Below the pieces are notes generated by a model. That model was not told where the DNA came from. It worked only from the letters and a program-made list of their open reading frames with translations, and ran no database searches. A stretch of DNA of 64,000 bases from RUG11237 sp045126515 (lineage in GTDB: Bacteria > Bacillota > Clostridia > Lachnospirales > Lachnospiraceae). The position numbers and the translations under genes were made by a program. The stretch covers positions 80,577-144,576 of the forward strand of contig JBGVOM010000048.1 in NCBI GenBank assembly GCA_045126515.1, written 5' to 3'. Numbering within the stretch: the first letter of the stretch is position 1; each line of letters begins with the position of its first letter. Positions 41,635 to 50,900 of this stretch are shown here, piece after piece.

Positions 41635-41662
41635 AACTCCACTGACTTTAGTCAGCAGAGTT
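41635..41662 (-). terminator. Hairpin overlapping the lacI-type gene stop codon
   Basis: AACTC-GCTGAC and GTCAG--GAGTT pair across the TAA stop at 41648, followed by TTTTC on the minus strand. The U run is short, so termination may be partial; it would close the maltodextrin operon. Confidence 0.5.
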
Positions 41663-42691
41663 CTTCCTATTGTTTCTTGTTGATTCCCTCACTACAAGCT
41701 CTCCTTCAAAGAACTTGCGGGTATGCATTGATTTGTTACGTATTACATTAAACAATATCTTTGTTGCCTCTTTTGCAATAACCTCCATTGGCTGCCGGAT
41801 TGTAGTTAATGATGGTGTGTAATAAGTTGCTATATCAATTCCATCAAATCCTGCCACCGCAATATCCTCTGGAACCTTTAATCCCTTATCATAAATTGCC
41901 CGGCATGCTCCAATTGCCAAACTGTCTGATATGGCAAACACTGCGCTAAGCTTTTCTCCTGACTCTAATAGTTCCGTCATCAATTGATAACCACATTCCA
42001 TGGAATAGTCTTCACAGTCTTCCATGTATTTCACCAATTTTTCATTTACTTTAATATTATTTTCCTGTAATGCTTTATAATATCCCGAAAGTCTTAATTT
42101 TCCAATACTTTCATCGTACATGGTTGCCGTAATAATGGCAATATCCTTGTGCCCCTGAGTACATAAATAGTCCACCATTTTGTAGCTTTCTTTTACGTCA
42201 TCCACTGACACTGCTGAGTACGTATCTTTCTGTTCAAACTGTGGCTTTGCACTTGTTACCAGAACGACCGGTGCCTGCAGCTGCTCCAGACTTTCTGAAC
42301 TTTCTGAATAAAAACCACCTAAAAAAATAATCCCACACAGCCTTTTTTCTCTTTCTAATTCTAACGCTGCTGCAACTTCGTCCTCGTAGTATTCCACCTG
42401 ATGAACTACCATGGAATACTTTTTCTTTCCAATTTCCTCCTCTATGACACGAATCATCCTACTAAAAAGGGGGTTATCTACCCCCTTGACTAAAACCGCA
42501 ATGTTTTTGGAATCTGAACGCTTTAAGTTTCTTGCACTGTTATTGGGAATATAATTGGTTTCCCGAATAACATCCATAATCATCTGCTTGGTTTCCGGAT
42601 TAATATCCGGATGATCGTTCATAGCTCTTGAGACTGTGCTTACCCCCACGCCACACAGCTTCGCTATATCTTTTATGGTTATTGTTTCCAT
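41648..42691 (-). CDS. LacI-family transcriptional regulator of the maltodextrin operon
   Basis: A 347-residue protein with the LacI helix-turn-helix (TIKDIAKLCGVGVSTVSRAM, 3-22), the hinge helix NSARNLKRS and a periplasmic-binding-type sugar domain (IAVLVKGVDNPLFSRMIRVI onward). ATG 42691 follows AAGGTGA by 8 nt. It lies 32 nt after malQ, so it is the last gene of the operon and probably controls it through the CGG/CCG palindromes at 47584-47633. The inducer is likely maltose or a maltodextrin. Confidence 0.9.
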   Translation of the reverse strand: METITIKDIAKLCGVGVSTVSRAMNDHPDINPETKQMIMDVIRETNYIPNNSARNLKRSDSKNIAVLVKGVDNPLFSRMIRVIEEEIGKKKYSMVVHQVEYYEDEVAAALELEREKRLCGIIFLGGFYSESSESLEQLQAPVVLVTSAKPQFEQKDTYSAVSVDDVKESYKMVDYLCTQGHKDIAIITATMYDESIGKLRLSGYYKALQENNIKVNEKLVKYMEDCEDYSMECGYQLMTELLESGEKLSAVFAISDSLAIGACRAIYDKGLKVPEDIAVAGFDGIDIATYYTPSLTTIRQPMEVIAKEATKILFNVIRNKSMHTRKFFEGELVVRESTRNNRKNSAD

Positions 42692-42723
42692 ACACCCCGT
42701 CACCTTACATTTATATCATATAG

Positions 42724-44211
42724 TTATTTTGCCAATCTTCCATACAATTTAGTCATATATTTCATTTTTTCAATAATTTCATCGGTCAAATCTTCTTTGC
42801 CCATGCGCCACTTCCAGTTTGTACCTAAAGTAGATGGAACATTAATTCTCGCCTCTTTACCAAGACCTAAATAATCCTGTAATGGAATAATACATGTCTT
42901 TGCAACGCTTGCCATTGCAAGGCGAATGAAATCCCAATGAATTTCTTCTTCTGGTGTATGTTCATTATTCATATACTCTTTTGCAAATTTTTTATCGCAT
43001 TCCGGAATTCCTTCATACCAACCGCGAACAGTATCATTATCATGTGTACCTGTGTAAACAATACTATTATCTGTATAATTATGTGGTATATAATCACTTT
43101 CTTCTCGGGAATCAAATGCAAACTGTAAAATTTTCATTCCAGGATATCCTGTCTGCTTTAACAGCTCTAATACAGTGTCTGTTAAGAATCCTAAATCTTC
43201 TGCAATAATATCCATATCACCAAGCTTTGCATTTAATTTCTTAAACAAGTCATATCCCGGACCCGGCATCCATTTTCCGTTTACTGCTGTTTCTTCGCCA
43301 TAAGGAATAGAATAATATTCATCAAATCCTCTAAAATGATCAATACGAACTACATCATATAATTCAAAACAGTATGCAACTCTCTGAATCCACCATTTAT
43401 ATCCTGTCTTTTTGTGATACTCCCAGTTATATAAAGGATTTCCCCAAAGCTGTCCTGTTTCAGAAAATGCATCTGGCGGACATCCTGCAACTGCGATTGG
43501 CTTATTTTCTTCATCGAACTGGAATAACTTTGGATTTGACCAGCTGTCAGAACCATCAAATGCTACATAAATCGGAATATCTCCAATAATCTTGATTCCT
43601 TTTTCATTTGCGTAATCTTTTAAATTCTTCCATTGTTTTGCAAATGTATACTGCTGAAATTCATAAAATGTAATCTCATCTGCCAGTTCTTCTCTATATC
43701 TTTTCATGGCCTTGGATTCTCTGCCACGGATGTCTTCATCCCATTCAATCCATGCCTTACCTTCAAATTTATTCTTTACTGCCATGTACAATGCATAATC
43801 ATCTAACCAATATGCATTTTTTTCTTTAAATTCTACAAAATCCTGATTCTCTCTAATATTACTTCTTTCATACGCTTTTCTTAAAATGTTAAAACGTGCA
43901 AAATAAATCTTTTCATAATCTATATAGTTTTCATTGTCACCAAAATCACAAGCATCACATTCTTCTCTTGTTAATAAACCTTCTCCAATCAGTGCTTCCA
44001 AATCAATATAATATGGATTTCCTGCAAAAGTGGAGAATGACTGATAAGGGGAATCCCCATATCCGGTTGGTCCTAAAGGAAGAATCTGCCAGTAAGTCTG
44101 ACCTGCTTCCTGTAACTGATCTACAAACCTATACGCTTCCTTTGAAAAAGTTCCAATGCCATAATCTGATGGCAGACTGGAGATTGGTAATAACACACCG
44201 CTAGCTCTCAT
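42724..44211 (-). CDS. malQ: 4-alpha-glucanotransferase (GH77, MalQ)
   Basis: A 495-residue cytoplasmic enzyme of normal length. The nucleophile aspartate is in VVRIDHFRGFDEYY (about 290-303), the acid/base glutamate in IIAEDLGFLT (about 338), and the third aspartate in GTHDNDTVRGWY. The N-terminal SGVLLPISSLPSDYGIG is also diagnostic. It disproportionates imported maltodextrins, releasing glucose and longer chains for phosphorylase. It follows the permease genes after a 75-nt spacer with a hairpin. Confidence 0.95.
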   Translation of the reverse strand: MRASGVLLPISSLPSDYGIGTFSKEAYRFVDQLQEAGQTYWQILPLGPTGYGDSPYQSFSTFAGNPYYIDLEALIGEGLLTREECDACDFGDNENYIDYEKIYFARFNILRKAYERSNIRENQDFVEFKEKNAYWLDDYALYMAVKNKFEGKAWIEWDEDIRGRESKAMKRYREELADEITFYEFQQYTFAKQWKNLKDYANEKGIKIIGDIPIYVAFDGSDSWSNPKLFQFDEENKPIAVAGCPPDAFSETGQLWGNPLYNWEYHKKTGYKWWIQRVAYCFELYDVVRIDHFRGFDEYYSIPYGEETAVNGKWMPGPGYDLFKKLNAKLGDMDIIAEDLGFLTDTVLELLKQTGYPGMKILQFAFDSREESDYIPHNYTDNSIVYTGTHDNDTVRGWYEGIPECDKKFAKEYMNNEHTPEEEIHWDFIRLAMASVAKTCIIPLQDYLGLGKEARINVPSTLGTNWKWRMGKEDLTDEIIEKMKYMTKLYGRLAK

Positions 44212-44247
44212 TTTTCTAATCCTCTCTTTTCCTTTATGATAAGTTTT

Positions 44248-44274
44248 AGAGTGCTCTCGCTACAAGAGCACTCT
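44248..44274. other. Intercistronic hairpin between malG-like and malQ genes
   Basis: A perfect 10-bp inverted repeat AGAGTGCTCT/AGAGCACTCT with a 7-nt loop and no U run. It may protect the upstream transporter message from 3' exonucleases or reduce malQ expression. Confidence 0.5.
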
Positions 44275-44286
44275 GATCCATTTTAA

Positions 44287-45159
44287 CTAACCTTTTACGG
44301 CACCTGCTACAACACCTTTAATAATATATTTCTGACAGGTGAGATAGAATATAATAATCGGAACAATTGCAAGTACCAACATCGCCATCATGGCACCCAT
44401 ATCTACAGAACCATAACCTCCACGTAAGTACTGAATTGCAATTGGAATCGTCTTATGCTCTGTTCCCAAAATCAAATATGGTAACAGGTAGTCATTCCAA
44501 ACCCACATAGCATTTAAAATTGCTACTGTAATTGCTGTTGGCTTTAACATTGGAAATACAATGCTAAAGAATGTCTGAAGCGGATTACATCCATCAATCA
44601 TGGCTGCTTCTTCCATGGCAATCGGAATTGCCTTTACAAATCCACTAAACATAAATACGGAAAGACCTGAGCCAAAACCAAGGTAGATTATTATTATACC
44701 AACTGGATTGTCTAAATGCAATCTATTTGCGACAAAAGTCATTGTAAACATTACCATCTGGAATGGTACAATCATGGCAAATACAAAGAAGTAATATAAA
44801 AAGCTTGTAAATTTTGACTTAATTCTTGTAATAATCCATGCTGTCATCGCTGTAAACAGTACAATCACTGCTACAGCAAATACTGTGATAAAAAGTGACC
44901 ATCCAAAGGACTGGAAAAATCCAATCTTTACTGCACCATCTGTATAGTTAGATAAGCCCACAAATGTCTTCGCATCCGGCAACTTAAATGGCTCTGAACT
45001 AATGTAAAGTTTACTCTTAAAGGAATTAAGCAGTACAATCAATATCGGTGCCAGAAATAAAATCGATAAAATAGTAAGAAATAATCCAATGATAATTCCC
45101 TGAGCTTTTGATACCTGAGGTGCTTCTATTTCATTTGCTGTTTGTTTCTTTTTAGCCAT
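44287..45159 (-). CDS. malG: Maltodextrin ABC transporter permease (MalG family)
   Basis: A 290-residue membrane protein with six helices and the EAA loop MEEAAMIDGCNPLQTFFSIV (about 174-193). Its ATG overlaps the stop of the MalF-like gene (TAATG). The operon lacks its own ATPase, so a shared MsmX-type ATPase elsewhere is needed, as in many Firmicutes. Confidence 0.92.
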   Translation of the reverse strand: MAKKKQTANEIEAPQVSKAQGIIIGLFLTILSILFLAPILIVLLNSFKSKLYISSEPFKLPDAKTFVGLSNYTDGAVKIGFFQSFGWSLFITVFAVAVIVLFTAMTAWIITRIKSKFTSFLYYFFVFAMIVPFQMVMFTMTFVANRLHLDNPVGIIIIYLGFGSGLSVFMFSGFVKAIPIAMEEAAMIDGCNPLQTFFSIVFPMLKPTAITVAILNAMWVWNDYLLPYLILGTEHKTIPIAIQYLRGGYGSVDMGAMMAMLVLAIVPIIIFYLTCQKYIIKGVVAGAVKG

Positions 45160-46004
45160 TAATTTTCAACCTCCTTACTTCTTGTAATAACAAGCTGTGT
45201 CAAGGAAATTACCGCTACAATCACAAAGAACACAACTGCCTTTGCCTGACCAACGCCTTCCCATCCGGTTCTTCCATAGAACGTGTTATAAATATCTAAT
45301 GCTAACATGGCTGTCTTTCTTGCCGGCAGACCTGCTGTCAACGCCAAGTTCTGGTCGAATAACTTAAATGAATTTGTCAATGTTAAGAACATACAAATTG
45401 TAAAGGAAGACATAACCATTGGAACAATTACACTCTTTAATGTCTGCCATGTGGTTGCTCCATCAATCTTAGCTGCTTCAATCAATTCCGGCGGAACATT
45501 TTGAATACCGGCCACATAAATGATCATCATATAACCTATCTGCTGCCAGTTCATCAAAATAATCAATCCCCAAAAACCATAGCTTGGATTATAGTAAATG
45601 TCCTGCCCTACTACTTTCAATAAGATACCATTGATAATCAACTGCCAAATATATCCAAGTACAATACCTCCGATTAAGTTCGGCATAAAGAATACTGTTC
45701 TGAAAATATTTGTTCCTTTAATTCCTTTCGTCAGCAATAATGCAAGCAAGAAAGCCAAAACATTAATTGTAATAACTGATACCACAGTAAATTTAACTGT
45801 AAACAATAATGCATTTAAAAAATCCTTGTTCGCAAATGCCTTTGCGTAATTCCCCAATCCGATAAACTCTGCATTTGTTACAGTACGAAACTTACACAAT
45901 GATAAGTAGATACCCATAAAGAACGGTACCACAAACGCAATAACAAATGCGATTAATGTTGGCAATGCAAAGATTGGAAAATACTTTTTCAGTGCCTTTT
46001 GCAT
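45159..46004 (-). CDS. malF: Maltodextrin ABC transporter permease (MalF family)
   Basis: A 281-residue membrane protein with six helices and the EAA loop IEAAKIDGATTWQTLKSVIV (about 177-196). It has the short N-terminus of Gram-positive MalF proteins, without the large extra domain of E. coli MalF. AAGGAGAGG precedes the ATG. Partner of the overlapping MalG-like gene. Confidence 0.92.
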   Translation of the reverse strand: MQKALKKYFPIFALPTLIAFVIAFVVPFFMGIYLSLCKFRTVTNAEFIGLGNYAKAFANKDFLNALLFTVKFTVVSVITINVLAFLLALLLTKGIKGTNIFRTVFFMPNLIGGIVLGYIWQLIINGILLKVVGQDIYYNPSYGFWGLIILMNWQQIGYMMIIYVAGIQNVPPELIEAAKIDGATTWQTLKSVIVPMVMSSFTICMFLTLTNSFKLFDQNLALTAGLPARKTAMLALDIYNTFYGRTGWEGVGQAKAVVFFVIVAVISLTQLVITRSKEVEN

Positions 46005-46045
46005 TAAAATCCTCTCCTTTTTTATTGTTTTTTTGTATTGAATAA

Positions 46046-46072
46046 GTGGGCCAGCTTTGACACTGCACCCAC
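46046..46072. other. Intercistronic hairpin after the binding-protein gene
   Basis: GTGGG--CAG and CTG-CCCAC pair around TGTCAAAG in the 86-nt gap before malF. Such hairpins typically let binding-protein mRNA accumulate above permease mRNA. Confidence 0.45.
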
Positions 46073-46090
46073 CTAATAATATTACTTTTC

Positions 46091-47518
46091 TTATTCAGCG
46101 CTTGCTTCTTTTTCAGCTTTCCATCCATCAACAAATGCTGATACAACACCATCCCAATCTGCACTTCCATTGCAGTAGTCTAATAATGCATATCCAAGTT
46201 CATCCTTGAATGTCTGGCTTGGGAATGCTGTAAAGTTCCATGATACAGATGTTAAAGCACTGTCTTCCATGTATCTGGATACTTCAAGTCCAAGTGGATC
46301 GCTTGGTTTTTCATCATCAGTAAATGTAGAGAATGGTACAATACCTAATTTTTCTGTTGCAAATGCTTTACCTTCATCTGAATTGAATACCCATTCAACA
46401 AAGTCAATTGTTGCCTGCTGGTCTGCTTCAGATACCTGGCTGTTTACACACATATAGTTTTCTGTACCTACACATAAGCCCTGACCTTCTTCGCCTTCAA
46501 CACCTGTGTAGATTGGAAGGAATTTAACATCTTCAGCTGCAACTACGTTTCCGTCTGTTCCGCTGATCTGTCCCCATCCCCAGTTACCGTTCTGAACCAT
46601 AGCTACTTTACCTAATGCAAATTCAGCCATTGAGTCTTCTACAGACTTTGTTCCTAACTGTGCTTTGTCTGTGCAAGAATTGTTTACATATAAATCAAAG
46701 ATGTTTTTGTAATTATCTGCATATGTTAATTCGATTTCCTGAGCATCAGAAACTGCTTTATCTTTAAATTCATAGTAGATTGGAAGGTTAGCTAAATGTG
46801 TCTGCCATCTCCAGTCTTCACCAGCTTTGAAAGATGTAGAAGCGAATACACCTTCGATTCCTAACTGATCTTTCTTAGCCTGCATATCTTCTACAACTGC
46901 TTTTAATGTATCAAAGTTTTTAATTTCTGCTGCTGATGAAATATCAACTGCTTTATCAGCCAATGCAAAGTAATCTCTCATGATTTTATCATTGTAGATA
47001 ATCCCATATCCTTCTACTACATATGGGATACCATATACGCCATCTCCATCTGTAATTGCAAGGCTCTTATCTGTTAACCAGCTATAAAAGTCTGTACCAG
47101 ATAAATCTAAGCAGTAATCCTTCCATGACTGATATCCGATTGGTCCATTAATCTGGAATAAAGTAGGAGCATCTGTTTTAGCAACTTCAGATTTTAATGT
47201 CTGTTCGTAAGTACCACTTGCTGCTGTTACAACCTTAACATCTACACCAGTCTGTTCTGTATAAGATGCTGCTAAAGCTTCCCAGTCAGATGCAACTTCC
47301 GGTTTGAAGTTTAAGTAGTAAACTTTTCCGCCTTCTGAAGATGCTGTTGTATCTTCCCCTGCTTCTGCATCTTCTGTTTCAGCTTCATCTGCTGCTTCAT
47401 CTGTTGTTTCCTGTGTGTCTGTGTTGCTTTCTTCTGTGGAAGCTTCTCCACCACAGCCCATAAGCATTGTTGATACCATTGCTGCACTTAAGAGTGTACT
47501 AACCAACTTTTTCTTCAT
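46091..47518 (-). CDS. malE: Maltodextrin-type ABC transporter substrate-binding lipoprotein
   Basis: A 475-residue secreted lipoprotein with lipobox STMLMGC (Cys22), an acidic Glu/Asp/Thr linker (about 28-65) and a class 1 sugar-binding fold (WEALAASYTEQTGVDVKVVT, then NGNWGWGQI). It binds maltose or maltodextrins outside the cell for the permeases encoded downstream. Assignment to alpha-glucans rests on the operon with MalQ and on the flanking amylase genes. Confidence 0.9.
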   Translation of the reverse strand: MKKKLVSTLLSAAMVSTMLMGCGGEASTEESNTDTQETTDEAADEAETEDAEAGEDTTASSEGGKVYYLNFKPEVASDWEALAASYTEQTGVDVKVVTAASGTYEQTLKSEVAKTDAPTLFQINGPIGYQSWKDYCLDLSGTDFYSWLTDKSLAITDGDGVYGIPYVVEGYGIIYNDKIMRDYFALADKAVDISSAAEIKNFDTLKAVVEDMQAKKDQLGIEGVFASTSFKAGEDWRWQTHLANLPIYYEFKDKAVSDAQEIELTYADNYKNIFDLYVNNSCTDKAQLGTKSVEDSMAEFALGKVAMVQNGNWGWGQISGTDGNVVAAEDVKFLPIYTGVEGEEGQGLCVGTENYMCVNSQVSEADQQATIDFVEWVFNSDEGKAFATEKLGIVPFSTFTDDEKPSDPLGLEVSRYMEDSALTSVSWNFTAFPSQTFKDELGYALLDYCNGSADWDGVVSAFVDGWKAEKEASAE

Positions 47519-47583
47519 AAATTTTTACCTCTCTCTCTCTTATTCATTATTTTGTTTCTCCCTGCATGCACTCGCATACAGTC

Positions 47584-47633
47584 ATCGGCTTACCGAATCA
47601 TCCTATCGGTATCGTTTTCGGTAACGTTTCCGA
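47584..47633. promoter_or_regulatory. Cluster of LacI-type operators ahead of the maltodextrin operon
   Basis: Three CGG..CCG palindromes occur in 50 bp: ATCGGCTTACCGAAT (47584-47598), ATCGGTATCGTTTTCGGT (47605-47622) and TCGGTAACGTTTCCGA (47618-47633). The last has the AACGTT core of LacI-family and cre sites. They lie just downstream of the promoter at 47646-47674. Confidence 0.65.
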
Positions 47634-47645
47634 TGAACTATGTTC

Positions 47646-47674
47646 ATACTAACATATTGCACAACTTTTTGCAA
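47646..47674 (-). promoter_or_regulatory. Promoter of the maltodextrin operon
   Basis: The minus strand reads TTGCAA (47669-47674), a 17-nt spacer and TAGTAT (47646-47651) preceded by TGT, an extended -10. Operators follow directly, and the leader to the binding-protein ATG is about 120 nt. Confidence 0.65.
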
Positions 47675-47844
47675 CTCTTTTATGGTTTTCTTTTTGCACT
47701 TTGTATGTTTTACACAAGTAATTCTCCTTTCTTTTGTGCATATATCCCTATTTTTTTTAGACATTCTTCATGTTTTGATTACAATTTTATGTGTTTTTTA
47801 ACAAATGTGTAACATTCCTTTTTCCTCTACCCCAAAATACACAA

Positions 47845-47892
47845 AAGGAACTGTGCAAAACTGATTCTTACCAGCTGTGCAACAGTTCCTTC
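47845..47892 (-). terminator. Terminator after the 1365-residue amylase gene
   Basis: AAGGAACTGTTGCACAGCTG and CAGTTTTGCACAGTTCCTT form a long stem followed by TTTTG on the minus strand, 15 nt after the stop codon at 47907. Confidence 0.8.
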
Positions 47893-47906
47893 TTTTCTCT
47901 TACTCT

Positions 47907-50900
47907 TTATTTTTTAATTACAATTTTTACAACCTTACTGTAAGAACCATATACCTTGTTTCCGGTAGAATCGATTTTGTATGCTCTAGCCTTTACATAG
48001 TATGTCTTATTCTTTTTAAGCTTGCTAATTGTTTTAACCGTCTTTGTAGAGGTTGTTGTCTTAACAGATTTCTTAAATTTCTTATCTGTTGTATATTTAA
48101 TTTCGTATCCCTTAACTGCACTGACTTTCTTAAGGGTTACATTTATCTTGTTTCCCTTTACATTAGTTACTTTTTTCACAGTTACTTTGGCAGGTTTTGT
48201 AACTTTCGTCCACTTAGCGTATACAGTTACATTTGCCTTTGTAGATGCTTTGATTGTTGTAACCTTATTCTTAAACTTGCTGTCTGTATACCATCCGCTG
48301 AATGTATATCCTTTTCTTGTAGGATTTTTCAGCTTAACATCCTTAGTTGAATATGTTTTAGGGTTAGATTTATTGTTCTGACCTTTGTTCAACACATACT
48401 TAATGTCATAAGTTGTTACCGCCGGTGTTTTTGTAGGTTCTACGGTCGGTACTTTTGTAGGTGTCACATCCTGTACAGATTTCGTTGTGACTGGAATAAT
48501 AGATGTACCGCCTTCACTGAAAGCCGGAATTGTCATCACTATAACATTATTGTTCACAGCTACTGTTTCACCTGAATACACATCCACATAACTGCTGCTT
48601 GAAGCTGATGCTGCCGGTGTTTCCGGTGATACCACCATACCTGTACTAAGGTTAATTGCTACCTTCTGTTCCTTTTCTGTTCTGTTGATACCAACAAAGA
48701 TATCCTGGTTTGTTTCTCCGTTATCATAGCTTCTCTTGAATACTAAGTATCCGTCCTGATCGTTTCCTGCAACCTTGCTTCTTGTTCCTTTTGCAAAGGT
48801 TTTTGAATAATCAACTCTTGCCTTTATCAGTTTTTTGTAATGTGTCATAATTTTCTGCTGTTCTGCTGATAAATTATCAAACTGCATATTACGACGGTTA
48901 TCCTGATATGGCCAGTTACAACCACCACTAAATCCTATCTCTTCTCCATAGTAAAGAATAGGCTGTCCTTTTGCGGTAAACTGTAATGTGGCTGCAATAT
49001 TAGTCATCTTCTGAGCTTCTTCTTCTTCATATCCTGCTCGTTTTAATAAATACTTAAATCCATCTACATCATGAGCACTTAAGAAATTACCCAAAGTTGC
49101 CACATTATTCATATTGGCATTTCTTGTTTCCAATTCCTTTTCAGTATGGTCAAAGCTTCCCTTTGCAAATTTGAGTGCTAACTGAGTAAATTCAAAGTCT
49201 GAGAGGGAATCCATCTGTCCTGAATTCAAGGTTCCAAAGTCATCTACGTATCCTGCTCCTGTATATTCACCAATCAACTTAAAGGTTGGTGCTACTTTAG
49301 TTAAAGAATTCTTTAATGCAGCCCAACTTGTAGATTCAGCATATTTTACAGCATCTACACGGAAATAATCAATTGTATTTCCTTTTTCTGTTACTGCAAT
49401 TTCGCTTACCCAGTTTGTCTGCCATTGTACTAATTTTTCTCTTACTTCCGGTCTTTCTGTTGCAAAATCAGGCATACCGGATACCTGACCTAAGATTTCA
49501 TTTCCTTCCACGTTTTTATCGCGGAACATACCTTTAAATTCATCGCTTGTATCTGTTCCATACCCTGAATGGTTCATAACAATATCTACCATAATTTTCA
49601 TGCCTCTTGCATGAGCCTCATCAATTAAAGTATGGAATTCTTCGATTGTACCCAAATGTTTGTTTAATCTCTCAAAACTGCTTGCCCAGTAACCATGATA
49701 TCCGTAAGTCGGCATATCATATCCGTCTTTTACACTGACTGCATGCTGATCTTCTAAGATATTTTCTACTACTGGTGTAATCCAAATAGTATTAACTCCT
49801 AAGCCTTTTATGTAATCTAATTTTTCTGTTATACCTACAAAGTCACCGCCGTGATAGCTGCTGTTTCCATTTTCTCCATTGTTATAATCGCCTACACCGT
49901 ATGCATCATTATTGCTAGGATCTCCATCATAGAAACGGTCTGTTGACAAGAAATAAACAACTGCTTCGTCCCAATCAAAATCTCCTTCATCCGCTACTGT
50001 TCTTGGCTTTATTGTTGCTGTAGCTTCTCCCACATGACGTTTTCCATACTGATCCACTACAGTGATAGGAATCTGCTTTTCTCCTGCTGTAACCTTATCG
50101 CTTACACCAATAGACAGTTCCATCAGTTCTGTTTCAATCGGAGTTTTCTCCTTGCCGCCCAATGCTGTTAAATCAGCATAGCATTCTTTTACTACCAAGC
50201 CGTTTTCTGCCGGAGCATCTGGAGATACTGTCTTTGCTTCCTCTCCTACAAGCTCAGCCTTTACAGATAATACTGCATTTTCGTTATAATCAAAAGCAGC
50301 GTTTACAGTACCTGTAACCTTAACATCAATATCTTTATATTCAATAACAGATTTTGTTCCATCTTCTGTAGTCTTATCATTAAACAAATCTACAGTTTCT
50401 TTTACATTTCCATCTTTATCTGTAACAAAGAAACGATATTCATATGTTTTTTCTTTTACATTCTTCATTACATATTCATATCTCTCATCTTCAGCATTGT
50501 ATGTCATGTCATACATAATTCCATCGACTTCAACCTGTACAGATTTTATTTCGTCCATAGCTCCGTTCATGAATAATTCATCATCTCTATAATAGAAATT
50601 CATCTGATTATCATTTACGTTTAATTCACATCCGGTATTATATGGAACAGTATCTAATGCCACAACACCCTGTGTAGCTTTTACTTTTACTACTTTTTGA
50701 TCTAATGGTGTTACAATACGACGACGTCCATCGATATCCTTTGTCCAGTCCTCTTCGTCAGTTGGTTCACCTTTGCGAATCCAGAAACCAATAGATGCAG
50801 TCTGTTCACCTATTTCAATGACAGCCATATGTTTTCCGGATTTTTCTTCAAAATAATTAGAAACATTCAAGCTTGAATTTGCACCTGAATTCCATGTATA

